Below, piece by piece: positions 50,543 through 63,182 of a stretch of DNA of 64,000 nt. The notes beneath the pieces were generated by a model. The model saw only the letters and a list, made by a program, of their open reading frames with translations. It did not search any database and was not told where the DNA came from. The stretch spans positions 13,891,779 to 13,955,778 of the forward strand of contig OY829655.1 in the NCBI GenBank assembly GCA_963691815.1, in the 5' to 3' direction. The translations under genes and the position numbers were made by a program. Source of the DNA: Echiichthys vipera. Taxonomy: Eukaryota > Chordata > Actinopteri > Perciformes > Trachinidae. How positions within the stretch are numbered: position 1 is the stretch's first letter; each line of letters begins with the position of its first letter.

Positions 50543-53357
50543 CTGGTAGACAGTGAAGAGAAGGAGATGAGGTGGGGAAAGGAGGACGGGGTCATTAGGA
50601 GGAAAACAATATTTGGATTGGGGAAAACAAATGGTGGTTGAAAGGTAATTAGTAGGAAGGTGAAAAAAAAAAAGAGACCAAAGAGGTAGAGGGGGAAATC
50701 ATATCAACTTCAAGCAGCAGACTGACATTAGATGTAATTAGATTTAGCAGCAGAGTTATCTTCCAAGTACAAGAATACACACAGCATCTAAGATGAACTT
50801 CAAGAACACAATCACGCTATTCTAAACTGTAAACTAATGGGATTATAAAAAAAAAATGTAATTGAGTTTGTGTATTAATACACACAAACCCCAATCAAAG
50901 GTTTGTTGTTCTTCTAGAAAGTGAGTGTTCCAGGAATAAATCCTCTAAAGGTCATCTAAAGTGTAACTACCAGAGATTTTCACCAAAGAAAGTAGTAAAA
51001 AAATGCTGTACAATGTATTCAAAACCTCTGTTAATGAAGTTTAATGATGGTAATATCAGGGTTAAGTTAATATAAGTCTGTGCATGTACTACATAATGTA
51101 TCTGTTTTCCTCTCATTTTGGATCAGCATGAAAAAATAAAATGGCATGACACTTAAAAAAACTGTCAAACTCAGACTGACATACAAGTAAAAGGCAGTCG
51201 TATTAAAAACAGATCTCTCTGAATATTTCCAGATTTTTATATCAAAGCTATGACTATAATTACATGGTGAACCAAACAAAACTGCCAAATAACTCTGTTG
51301 AGAAGTGGCAGGAGGAGGAGGGACATGGCTTTGTGGATTGTGTCTTGAGATAAAAACTCTTTGTTTGGTTTGTTTGAGTTGACAAGAATTTACCTCACTC
51401 CTAAACTATGCATAGTTGACTATGTTTGAGAAAGAGAGAAATCAGAAGAAAAATACACCAAAATCAGACATTTACATCAGAACATCTGCAAGTCTCATGA
51501 AATCTACATTGAAGACTTCTTAAGATGTGCTTGATGTTGTAGCAAATCTAACATGACTCGAAGTTTAAGAGCAGATTTGCAGAACCTTGACTGAATACCC
51601 AAGTCACAAGCAGTTTATAACTGAAAGCATATCGGCTTTTACATTTAAGCTTTTTCAACAGTACCGTTCACACTTATGGTAAAAGAACATAATTAATGGT
51701 TGTGTATGATTTTATATAAAAGTCTCCTCAGAAATCACCAAATGCAAATCATTTGACGTCCCATTACAATCAACCAAACAAAAAAGGCACATTTAATTGA
51801 AAGGACATACAGGCAGCACATCCCACAGTAATTGTGAAATCTGTCCCAACCATTTAGATCAACATTCAAGGGACTCTCAGCCAATTCAAGTCGAGCAATG
51901 AACACCAAATAATTTGTCAGGATCTACTGTAAAAACCATTACTCTTTTCCCTAACACATTGAGACCCTCCTCAGAGAAAACAGATTATTAATGTCAACGG
52001 TATCCATTTTTAATAATAATGTATATATCTCTGTGTATTCTAGAGACTGAATCTGATGCTAATCTGACCCTGACAGTCCTCTGGCTCACCTATACAGTTA
52101 AATCCCCCGACTCCCCCAAACTCTTGGTCCTCTAATTCATACAAGATATTACCTGCACAAGCATGCAGATGTACACATGCAGGCAATCATGCACTAATTC
52201 TGAATGTCAAAATAATACATTGACATCATATTAACATGTGACATGAATTATGGTGTACTGAGGAACTGAGGATGTGTGCGTAATCTCCAATCCCCCACAA
52301 AGAAACTTGGGTATTGGCAGTTCTCTTTAGGTTCTTTCCAGCCTCCAATTTATCACTGGAGATCACTAGATCTTGAAAATAAAAGCAAATTCACAACGTC
52401 TTTCAGCGGCGGTGATGATCAGAAAGGCGGACAAGCACTTTTTTGTGCATTTCTGTGCTAATTTGGAGGAGGTGCTGTGGGATGTAGGGGAGTGCATTGA
52501 TGCATTTTTAATTGGTGGAACTGAATTCTTGGGAGCAGGCATCTACACGGTTATGACAGTGGTTTCACAAACCTCCCATGTTGCATGTTGAGTACAGCAG
52601 GAAATGCCAGATAGTTAGAAATGTTTTTTTGTGTACTTTTTTTAGAGTTTATTATTCTAATGTTCGTGCCAACATTTTCAAATTCCCAGTCAATTCCAAA
52701 CAACCTCTATCCCACCGCTAACAGCATCATCATAATCATTATCTTCTGAAAACGTATCTATTCATTTGCAGCCCTTGTGTCGTTCAATCTGTCCCAGTGA
52801 GGTGAAATTTGCCTAGTTGACAAGATGGCGTTGAGATAATGACAACAGGGACCTGCCGTGACTGTCTTTCTAATTAGGATTCTGTCTATGGCTGTGGGCG
52901 TTCATTTGTATTTTCTACTGTTCTCCACACGGTGCAAGATTTCATTTTTTGCTTCCTAGCCCATTTAGAAGCGGATGTATCCATAACCTGACATCAGGGA
53001 ATGCAGTGATTTATAGTTTTATGGGGAATGAATTTTGGAAGGCTAGCAGGAGGCATCTGCATCTGCAAACCATTTGCATCAGAGGGAGACAAAAGAAAAC
53101 CATGTAAGGAGGGGAAAAGGTGATAAAGAGTTCATTTAAATAAATCAGGGATGTTCAGGCTCTTTGTCTATTTTCATCAAATATATTTTGTGTTGTAAAT
53201 AGGTATGTGTACATCTGGTCATGTATCTGGTAGAAAAACATGAGTGGCAGTGGAAAGGGAGGAACCTACATCAGGATGTAATTGACTCCTCATATGTTCT
53301 CTTCAAATAGCTCCAAATGTTGCTGTAAAGTGAACTGTGATTTAAAAGCACACTTAC
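50543..53357 (-). other. epha3: epha3 intron 4
   Basis: 2815 nt of mostly non-repetitive, AT-rich DNA. I see no exon, microsatellite or named mobile element. Confidence 0.9.
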
Positions 53358-53513
53358 GGGTACAGGCCATGGAGGCTGGGTCTTCCTCAGCACGGAAGTA
53401 GTTTTTCTCACAGCCGCAGTGCAGTGACCCCTCATGGTGAGAAAAACTATGAGGCGGACACTTTGAGCACTCCATATTTCCGAGCGTAGATTTGTAGAAG
53501 CCCGCCCTGCACA
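53358..53513 (-). CDS. epha3: epha3 exon 4: Cys-rich (EGF-like) module
   Basis: This 156-nt exon (phase 1 to phase 1) encodes the cysteine-rich sushi/EGF-like linker between the ephrin-binding domain and the first FN3 repeat, which helps Eph receptors cluster after ligand binding. Translation starts with a split codon, then CRAGFYKS, and shows the family cysteine spacing (CSKCPPHSFSH, LHCGCEKNYFRAE) and the end MACT plus a split Arg. The acceptor on the coding strand is CTCCAG at 53514-53519 and the donor is GTAAGT below 53358. The split Arg (C + GA) joins exactly to the exon at 50183-50542. It is the most 5' coding exon in the window. Confidence 0.95.
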
Positions 53514-53644
53514 CTGGAGACAAAAGAACACAGACAGATGCATGAGTGCCATGCTGAACCAGAACGTCGATAGCTATCTAATAGCTGCATTCTTTGCCGG
53601 AGAACCTACAACAAAGGAATGAAATATGGGAGTTATTTAATGCA

Positions 53645-53646
<2 letters not shown>

Positions 53647-53704
<58 letters not shown>
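53647..53704. repeat. (AC)n microsatellite
   Basis: CA run about 130 nt upstream of exon 4. Confidence 0.97.
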
Positions 53705-53706
<2 letters not shown>

Positions 53707-54919
53707 AACACTCTGATAAGAGGACTGAATGTAAATATGCTGTTAATGTAATAAGAACCCATTGACTGCTGGTAAAAAACAATAATTCTCTGAAATGTCT
53801 TTGTCTCTATTCCTCGCTCTTTTCATCTCTCAGAAGGCACAGCATGAATAATGCAAATTGTCCCCTCAGATAAAAGGACTGTTCTCTTTAAATATCTGTG
53901 GTGTTAAATCTGCACTCAGCAGCTCTTTTAACTCCTACTCACCACAAAGCTGTTGCAATCTGGGCAAGTGGGATGACACTCCACCTGTACAAAGTGTATT
54001 GCATGTGTAAGTGACTCTATGTATGTTTGTGTGTCTGTGTAGGAAGCAAGATCAAACAAAACTTTCCTTTGTATTTTTGTCTTTCTCTATCCATTTATTT
54101 CCATCAAACTCTTTTTTTTTCTTCTTCTCAATCACAGGGTGAAACTATTTTCATCTTATCTAGACTTGATGATGGGATATAAAGTATTGAAGCCTACAAA
54201 AGCCAATCTCAATGAGTGTTAAGTCCATTTTACCAAACATAGACTGCAGGGTTTACCATCAATTGTACTGTACGTTAATGCACTAGAAACATTCCTACTG
54301 CCAATAACATTAATGCTGGACTGTATACCAGTTTGAGGTTCCCATATAATATGATTTTTTCATATTCCTCCATACCAATACATAGCAAAATACACTGTTG
54401 CCCATAATGTTGGAATATGTTTGTGTTCAGACACATTCCCCCCTTTTAATTATATTTAAATGTGGTTTAACTTTCAACGTGATATGCTTGGAAGAGATCC
54501 ATAATTTTGAGAAGATATACAATTTATCTATCTACTTATTATAGGAAAAAATCACATGGTAAAAATCACTTCATGAGAACAAAATGCAGCGGAGTACCTT
54601 GAAACTGACATAATCTTAAAAAACACCATAATAACATGGGTTGGTCATACCACCCAGCACTTAGTAGTATCTACAAATCAAATAACACGGTTCCCAGGAT
54701 TATAGCAGCGTTCAGACAGTGTTTGGTAGGAATTTAGTATCTTTAAATGTGACTTTTTTTGTGTTAGAAAACCATCAAATGTTTTTGAAAAAAAGTGCTC
54801 GAAACAACATTTACATCCAGTCCGGTGAACTGCATGGTCATTTTATTAAAACAATATATTGTAAAAAGGCTTCCCGTAGAAAAACAGATACTGTATACTA
54901 CCGTAGTAGTATATACTGT

Positions 54920-54949
54920 ATATATATATATATATATATATATACGTAT

Positions 54950-54994
<45 letters not shown>

Positions 54995-55015
54995 CTCTCT
55001 CTCTTTCTCTCTTTG

Positions 55016-55042
<27 letters not shown>
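54920..55042. repeat. compound (TA)n-(TC)n-(CA)n microsatellite
   Basis: Three adjoining runs: TA (54920-54952), TC (54953-55014) and CA (55017-55042). Confidence 0.97.
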
Positions 55043-55046
<4 letters not shown>

Positions 55047-56339
55047 AGATCAAAAAAAGGCTACACCAACAGCAGTGAGCAAGCACAATGTGTGGGCTCA
55101 GCAGAAAAGGTCTCAGTGGTGGACAACACACTTCTGCGAAAGCCAACACTGCTGATACTACTGCCATATCCATCACTGCCACTGGCACACCAAGGTCCCA
55201 TGCTGCACTAAACACTCCTCTACCTCCTCTTTACAGTGCGTGTGTGAGAGAGAGTAATAGAATGTGAAGCGGGTATAAACAGCCCAATATAATCCTACTG
55301 ATGGAATGACAACCACAACACTTGCTGACACACACAAAACAGACCACCCTGATTGGAGGGCATGCCAGGAAATTAGACCTGACAGCCAGTACCTCCAGCC
55401 AATCAGGAAACAGAAGCAGTAAGATAACTGCAGGGTCAGCAGAAATGTAAAAAGAACATAAAACAGAAGTGTGGATAAACAGACAAAAGTTAGAATGAAT
55501 TAATCTCATAACAGTGGCAGACTGAGATCTGATCCCTCTATCCATAAACAACCTTTGACAGAGCACACATGCACCTAACAGTTCACCTCTGGATAACACC
55601 AGACAAAGATCCTTTCACAGTATTCACTGGACCACTGGGCTCCAGTCCAACTGGATCTGTTTCCATTTAGTTACCGACCATAACTCCTGGCATTAGTCTT
55701 ACTGCAGATTAGAAACAAATCAGTTATATAGATATTTATATACATACTGTATACATCACAGGGACATATTTTTGTTTAAATTTCTTATTCAGACATCCCA
55801 AGTCATATTCATGATATCATGTCATGTTCTGCTAGATGAATAGATTAAGACAAATTAAATAAATAAAGACAGTTAATTTATCTCAAAATGTACAGTTAAA
55901 GGTTTTATAAGTTTGGACTTTTTCAGATGTGTCCATGGATCTTAATTTTGAAATGGATTGCAGTTTTTTTTTAGCAAACATTACCCATAGTGAACTGTTA
56001 ACTTTGTACGTGAACTGTAGACAGCATCCTGTTGTGTGTGCCTGCGTGCTTGCACACACTGCCATAATGCTGTAAAATTAATTACAATGGCATTTACAAT
56101 AACGCTAACTTGCTGTTTGGAAATCCATCAGCGAGCATCATGAAGCAACTGATGGCAGATTCATGGCATGCTTGGGAGCATGCAACACGTCATGTCCTTT
56201 GGAGTTTCCTAGAAAATCTGTCCCGAAACCTTTACATGGAAGATAGTCCACATGCTGTTATAGGCAACAGAGAACGTCTGTAAAAGTCTCAATTTTTAAG
56301 TTGCATAAACAACATCTGTACTCTGCCGTGTCATTTCAG

Positions 56340-56560
56340 CTGGCCTGGGAGTGGCTGTACGCTGTAGCAGCACTTTCTACCTATAGTATAGTTGTGACAT
56401 CACAATTGTACTTAAGTCCTGCAGTAGGTTGGGATGGCAGGGTTACTGAATACAGGCTGTGCGCATTTTGCTGCATAGTAAACATGTGGACACTTTCAGA
56501 GCATCAATATAGCACCTTAACCTGCTTTATTATACTAAAATACATTAAAACCTATTATAG
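56340..56560 (-). repeat. MITE-like repeat family A, truncated copy 4
   Basis: A reverse-oriented partial copy in intron 3. The block gtatagttgtgacatcacaa and the following half match the left half of the other copies. Confidence 0.6.
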
Positions 56561-57548
56561 TGTTTGGACAACAATATATAGTACAGAACAAATGTGCTGG
56601 ATTAAAATTTAGCTACACCAAAAATACTTCCTAGTAGGATCCATTTGTTAATATTAAGGAAAATATAGAATATCACAAGACTTAAGTTATCCTTTAAGCA
56701 TGGCCCTCTGCAACTGCTGGAGGAACTTAACATCTTACTAGACTTGGATGAATGACCCTAGCAAGTCGACACTCCACAAACGTAAGAAAAACAGCTTAAT
56801 TTTCACTTGAAGGTAAAGAACATATAGGGATTTCACAGTGAATAACACAGCCGTGAAACTTATTAGGCACAGAGAGGATCCCATAAACTTTCAATGTAAA
56901 AAGCAATCACCAAAGCTGCACTTTACAGTATGAGGTTTTCATATGACAGTATAGTGATATGTTGTATTTTCTCGACCGCAAACCCTAAAAATATTTTTTA
57001 CAACATTTGGAAAAGGAAAATAAAAGCCTTGCGTCTTCCCTGTGTGTGTCTGCCAGGATAAAAAGCTCTGACAGAGGCTGATGGTAAAATCAGATTTGGC
57101 TCACAGGAGGTTAGCTACTTATCTAGAGGAGAACCAAATTTTGTTACACTGACATTCACCGTGTGTGTAGGGGCATGAGTAGATAGTATGATACTGTGTG
57201 TGGTAGCATGTGCATGTGTGTGCCCCAAGAGAGGAAAGGCAGCACCTCTTCAGATGACAGAGTATGTGTGATTAATTAACAGATGTGTGCATGTGTGTGT
57301 GTAAAAAAAAAAACATTTCACAAGAGCATCACTGCCTTGACAAAAAGAGAAAGTGAAAAAAAATGCTGAAGAGAAAAATGGGAAGGTTATCCCCCTGAAT
57401 CATCTTTTATTCATTTGTAAATCAATAACAGCAGGAACATCATGTAAGGACTGTATCACTGTATCCCTGTAAGTAGTCCTTTGTGATACACATACACATC
57501 CCTCTCACACACACAAGCATTCATTCAAATCAAAATTATTTCAAATAC

Positions 57549-57607
57549 TACACACACACACACACACACACACACGCACTTCACGCACTTCACGCACTTC
57601 ACGCACG

Positions 57608-57701
<94 letters not shown>
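57549..57701. repeat. (CA)n with (CACGCACTT)n minisatellite
   Basis: A CA run, then 3-4 copies of the 9-mer cacgcactt (about 57572-57605), acgc steps, and a long CA run. Confidence 0.96.
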
Positions 57702-57703
<2 letters not shown>

Positions 57704-58082
57704 GGTATAACACAATGTCTTGCTACGTTCTACATAATGACAGCTGAAATATAATCCCTTCATTCACTTTTAAACAGCAGTACACTTACACACACACAGA
57801 CAGCCACATGATATGGTTGTTGTAAAAAAAAACTGGGGTTGCAATTTGCTCAATCAATAGTCTAGGTCATGGGACACCCTCATCAATAATTAACGTGACT
57901 GCTGGATGCGTCTAGTGGCCACATACATGCAGTCCCTCTCTTTTTACTACATGTTGGTTGAAATCCTGACCTTGATGAGATAGAATTTTGTTATCAACGT
58001 GTCTTTTAAATGGAACCGATTTAAAAATAAAATAAAATGAAACAACCCAGATTATTGTCTAAATTGGTTATTCTAAAATAAA

Positions 58083-58960
58083 GAAAAAGAACAATATTGT
58101 AGAAAAAAAGGTGATTTTTTTTGTTATAAAGCAGATCAGGATGCTATGTAAATACTGTGAAAGTATCAAAACACTCACAGAGACATGCACAAAGCCCATA
58201 TTCAGAAACTGTGCCTTTAAATGTGCCGCCAATAGTTCTGTATGTGATGTCACAACTGTAATTTAAATAGCCAGAAAGTGCCACTGCATATGGAAAGCGG
58301 TTTTAACAATAAATCAAATCGCACTCCTATCTGTAACATTTTAGATAACCATATACCATTTCTCCTTATTGCATCCTTATAGTCAGAATGATAATTTAAG
58401 ATATCCGCAATGACATTCTTCTTATCTACAATTCTCATTTAAGATTTTCACAACGTCATTCTTACTAGTACAAATTACGACACTATTGCCAATCAAGTGT
58501 ATTGGCTTTCAATTCTAGATATCCACAATGACATTTTAGATATCTAGAATGGACATTCTAGATATATGAAATTTGCAGTTGGATAGTCAAAATGATGTTT
58601 GAGATATCTGGAATTAAAAATATGACTAGTAACAGTTGGATTATAGATATCTGAAATGGGAGAATTTCCGAGTAAGAATGGCATTACAGATATACAGAAT
58701 GTTATTTCTAGATATCTCAAATGTAATTGTGCATATGTAGAATTAAAAATACAATACACGTGAATGGCAAAAGTGACGTCATTTGTACTAGTAAGAATGA
58801 TGTTGTGCTAGTAAGAATGAATACAAGTATACCCAGACAGACAATATGAGCAAAAATAAAGTTGTTGTTTTTTTTTAACATTAAAGCATGTAAACATGTT
58901 CTTTTAGAAACCAAAAATACAAGTATGTACCTGAAATTGAGAATATTATGACCCCTTTAA
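58083..58960 (+). repeat. MITE-like repeat family A, copy 5 with foreign middle
   Basis: The left half (58083 to about 58290) and right half (about 58818-58960, ending gacccctttaa) match the family. The usual middle section is replaced by about 530 nt of unrelated, internally repetitive DNA. Confidence 0.65.
58300..58815. repeat. degenerate palindromic short-unit array
   Basis: Imperfect repeats of the theme agatatcNNNaatgacatt and gatatctagaat recur roughly every 30-45 nt, for example near 58401, 58515, 58545, 58600, 58645, 58685 and 58710, in both orientations because the core AGATATCT is self-complementary. Confidence 0.65.
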
Positions 58961-59084
58961 AACTGAATATTTGTGTGATTGGTTGCTAAAGCTCAGTTAT
59001 ACAAAATGTTTTACATACAGGGTCACTGGATCAAGAAATGACAAACTTTAAAATAACAAATCAATTACTGTTATAATCTTAAAA

Positions 59085-59150
59085 TTCAAGATTCAAGAAC
59101 TTTGTTGTCATTATGCAAGCACAACAAAATATCACTTGTGTCCTCCTCAA
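59085..59150. repeat. possible retroelement tail
   Basis: attcaagattcaagaacttt, gttgtcattatgcaagcac and aacaaaat follow the pattern of a fish repeat end (ttcaagaRcttTattgtcatt). Class not certain. Confidence 0.45.
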
Positions 59151-61184
59151 ATGATGCATTGTATTTCACACTTATTTACATAAAATAAGGCATGCCATTT
59201 ACAAATAATATATTAAATAAGAATGAATACATTTCATTGGATAAGCCTTTAATGGTATAATATACTGTAATCATCAGAGAACCATGACCCAAGATTACAT
59301 GCAACATGTTACTTATCATATCACTCGTGTTCTCTTGACCTTGACCTCATTGGTTACTTGTAAATTGATTGGTGTCACTCAGGGAAAGTGAGGAAGTTTC
59401 TTTTCCCTTGACCCGTATCTTTGTGTCAGCCTAACCCCAGGCTTCAGCTCTGGTCACCATGTCTCTCTTTCTCTCTCTCTCACACTTCAAGGTTCAATCT
59501 AGATGAAGCAAGAGCAAAAATCCAACCAAACAATTGATTTCCTGTTTCCACACCACCTCTGCCTATTTTCTTCTTGAATCCAACAAGACTCCCATGACTT
59601 CCACTCCCTCTCTCCTCCCCTTCCATCTCCCTCCATCTCCACCTCCTCCCCTTCTTCCTGCCCACCCTCCTCTAATTCTTTTCTGTGGCTTTCCCTTCTC
59701 TTTCTTCTGCTCCATCCTTCTTTTCTTAATTGGAATAGCTCTCTTTGAAACGGAAAAAGTTATTTACTTTGACAGCTTAGGCATTTGGCTGGCGGCCTTA
59801 TCCTGAGCCACTTGTAATGTTACTGGAAACATGGCAACAGCAAACATCTTGCCCCCTGCCATGAAATCCCCCTTTTGGCCAACCAGTAACAAGTTTTATT
59901 TTTTTCAATAAAATAATAGCCTGATAATTGTGTCATCGTTTAAAAATAGCGTGTCATGGAATGACACAGGCACATTGTTGACTAATGAGAAAGCAATCTC
60001 ATTACCATCCTTTATCCGATCTTCCAAATTTTAAAGACACTAAATTCTGGCACAAAATATGCAGCTACAGTATAAAAGTATTGTCAATTCTATTACATTT
60101 CTAAAACATGAACTGCACATGTGTCACAGAAAAAGAATGACGCCTTGATCTGAAGGCTCCAGTTCTCTCTAACAGACAAAGTGACGAAGTCGTCCATTAT
60201 GCTGAATTACAATCAATTTGTTAAAGCTAATATGTCCGTAAGCCGATAAAATGAACTAATTTTTGTCAGAAATATAAATGAAAGCAATCATCAAAACTGA
60301 TAGGTTGTGTCTTGGGGCAAATTGCTACACACTTAATTTCTCTTATGTTCAATTATTGTGTCATTTGCCATGATAATCACATTGGGAACATATTGGAGTT
60401 GATACGCATGTCTGTATGGTGAACCATTTTGCTCTTGCTTGCCAGTCTGAGAAAATAAATTATTGTGTGCATCTACAAGTTTCCAAAGCCAGTATCTATC
60501 AACTGAAGGACACATTTACTGTCCAAACTAAACCTCTGTAAGTAATTCTGGTGAGAGCTGCCAGAGCTAATCATAATAAAACAAAGGCCTGTAATTGGCT
60601 CTCAGCTCTTAAGGTCATAATTGCTTTTGATTTTATATTGTGGCTGTTTCAGTCATGGGCTGGCACAGCTTGAGGAAGGATGAGATGGGGGTGGGATATA
60701 GCAGCAACATCAGCAGGATTTAGTGGTGTCTTTGTCCATTTGTTAGAGATCTGTGAATCTGTGTACAGTTCCAAGTTACTGCTGAAATTCATCACTCAGC
60801 TGGAAAATTATGAAATGGGCAGCCTCTGTAGATGATGGGTGAATGATGAAGGAAAGAAAGGTCTGTAATCTCAGAGAAATCCTTGTGTCATAGAATGAGC
60901 TCATACTTCACACATTTGGAAATGGAATTGCCTACTTACTTTATTGCACGCTTTTGGGAAATAGAATAGTGAATGGTTATAGAGATTTAAAATGTTCGCT
61001 TCAATCAAAGAGGCCAAATCTATATAATGAGATGGCATGACTTCAAGCTGCCTGTTTTGTTTTATTTCAACTCGTTTCCTCTCATCAGAACTTGTCACTT
61101 GTGGACTCTTAGTCAGGAACACTTGGTGTCACATTATGATGCTCCACTACGGTTGCTGTTTTAAACACGCTGTTAACATTGTAA

Positions 61185-61300
61185 ATTAAAACAAAACTAC
61201 TTGGTTATGTTTAGTTAGCAAAACCACTTGATTAAGGTTAGGAAAAGTGGTTGGGATTAATGACGCCAACAAGGGGCATTAAAAAGTGTCTGTATTTCAT
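61185..61300. repeat. dispersed repeat family B, fragment
   Basis: It contains acttggttatgtttagttag and aaggttaggaaaagtggttg, matching the internal ggttaggtttaggaaaag block of the family. No terminal motif was found. Confidence 0.4.
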
Positions 61301-62520
61301 CTTTCTTCAAATTTCTCACTAAAACCAGCAATAAACCAGCTCTGTGATAGGAAAACTAGCATCAGTGCTCATCTAACTTTCCCAGATCATTTAAAAATGG
61401 GCCACCAGATCAATTTATGATCTTGGTGTTCAGTTATATCATTGCCATGACCTCATAGGAAGCAGATTCAGCAGCCGTAGAAATGAAGCAGTTGGCTTCA
61501 CCAGCTGCAGTGATGTGGAGGGCCAGATTGGAGTTTGTGATGCTAACTGCAGGCTAATGGCCTGGAGAGACCCCGCTATTCAAGTCTGTTTATCTATACA
61601 CACTCAAAGAGACTCTTCTGCTGCCTAGAAGCATGTGTGTGTGTGCACGCGCGCACATGTGCATGTGCGTGTGCTTGTGTGTGTGTGAGAGACTCAGAGT
61701 CCAGAATGCTAATCATTATGCCACACACCACCAGCAGTTTTTGTCTGTGTGAAAGAAAGTTACCGTGCATGTGTGTTTTGTGCGTTTGTGTAAGCACACG
61801 CAAACTGGCACAGTAAAGCTTAATTAAGTGATCTGATCCAATGCTCATTTGCATAATAAAGCAGCCTGATGAGGAGGATAAGCGGAGGATGAAAAGAAGT
61901 AGAGGAAGATGAAGGGGGGCAGAGGAAGAGGATGTGAGAAGGTGAAGTCGAAGTTATGGAGCAGAAAGAAATGCAAGGTGAGGAAGGTCTACATTATGTG
62001 TATTGTAGCAGACAGGAAAGCCGAAAGGAAACACATGTTTGTAAGTAAAAATACACATAAGCTTATGTTTGACTATGAAGTGATACTCATTGTCCACAGA
62101 CACAGAGATTTACCATAATTATGTTTTGACATTAAAAACACAGTTATTTCCGGTAGATGAGGAGTGTGTTAACGATTTATGTTATGTAATCATCTCACAA
62201 GCAGTTTAGCTAAAGTGTGCTGCTTACACTAAATTAGATTTTAATTGTAGCAAATATTGCCTGTAATATTTCAGTCTAATCTTCATGATAAATGTCTGCA
62301 ATAATCTTTTTTTATATTCACAAAAGCTCTGCTCAGTTTAAGAGGAAATTAGAAAATATGAACAAATCAGATGTCTATTGTGGTAGAATGTACTTGCTGA
62401 GCTGCTGCACTGTGGTATGAGACCCTTTAAATCTAATGAAAACACTGAGGGGCATGACTCAGTTAATCTCAAGTCTCAAGATACTGTCTTTTGGTTGATT
62501 TTATGTGATCCAAATGCTAA

Positions 62521-62908
62521 ATCCACAGACAAGATCTACACAGCCTATTCAGAAACTGTACCTTTAAATGAGCCTTCAGGACTTCTGTAAAGCTGTGATA
62601 TCACAACTACGCTATACAAACTGTAGGTAGAAAATGCCATTATAGTGCCGTTACAGTCATTCGCCGGCTGCAATGGTGGTGAAGAGACACTAAGAGTGTC
62701 GATGAGGAAGACCTGGACACACTGACCAATCAGAGCAGACTAAGGTTTTTTCAGGAAGGTAGGCTTTAAAAGACAGGTATAAAACGGAGTGTATTCAGAC
62801 AGACAGTGTGAGAAGATAATGTGTTTTTGAACATTAAAGCATGAAAAAATGTTATAGTAGAGCCCTAAAATACGTATGAACCTGAATAATAAGAAATGTC
62901 CCCTTTAA
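62521..62908 (+). repeat. MITE-like repeat family A, copy 6
   Basis: Contains cagaaactgtacctttaaat, gtgccgttacagtcattcgc, actgaccaatcagagcagac and cattaaagcatg, ending atgtcccctttaa. In intron 3. Confidence 0.75.
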
Positions 62909-63110
62909 ATTTCAGATTTATGGAGATTTCAAACTCTGTGTTGAAAAGATGAAATTTTTAACCTTTTATGAATGTTTCTAATGATTCCATAAAAAAAAAC
63001 TTTTTCTATAGAATTCCATCGTGACAGTATGTAATGGTACCTCATGTAGTGCCCTTCCTTTAAACTAAATGAATGGGGCATGAGAGAGAAACAGGACTTT
63101 AATTAAAATA

Positions 63111-63125
63111 ACGTGTGTGTGCGTG

Positions 63126-63180
<55 letters not shown>
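63111..63180. repeat. (TG)n microsatellite
   Basis: TG run with gtgcgt variants at the left edge. Confidence 0.97.
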
Positions 63181-63182
<2 letters not shown>

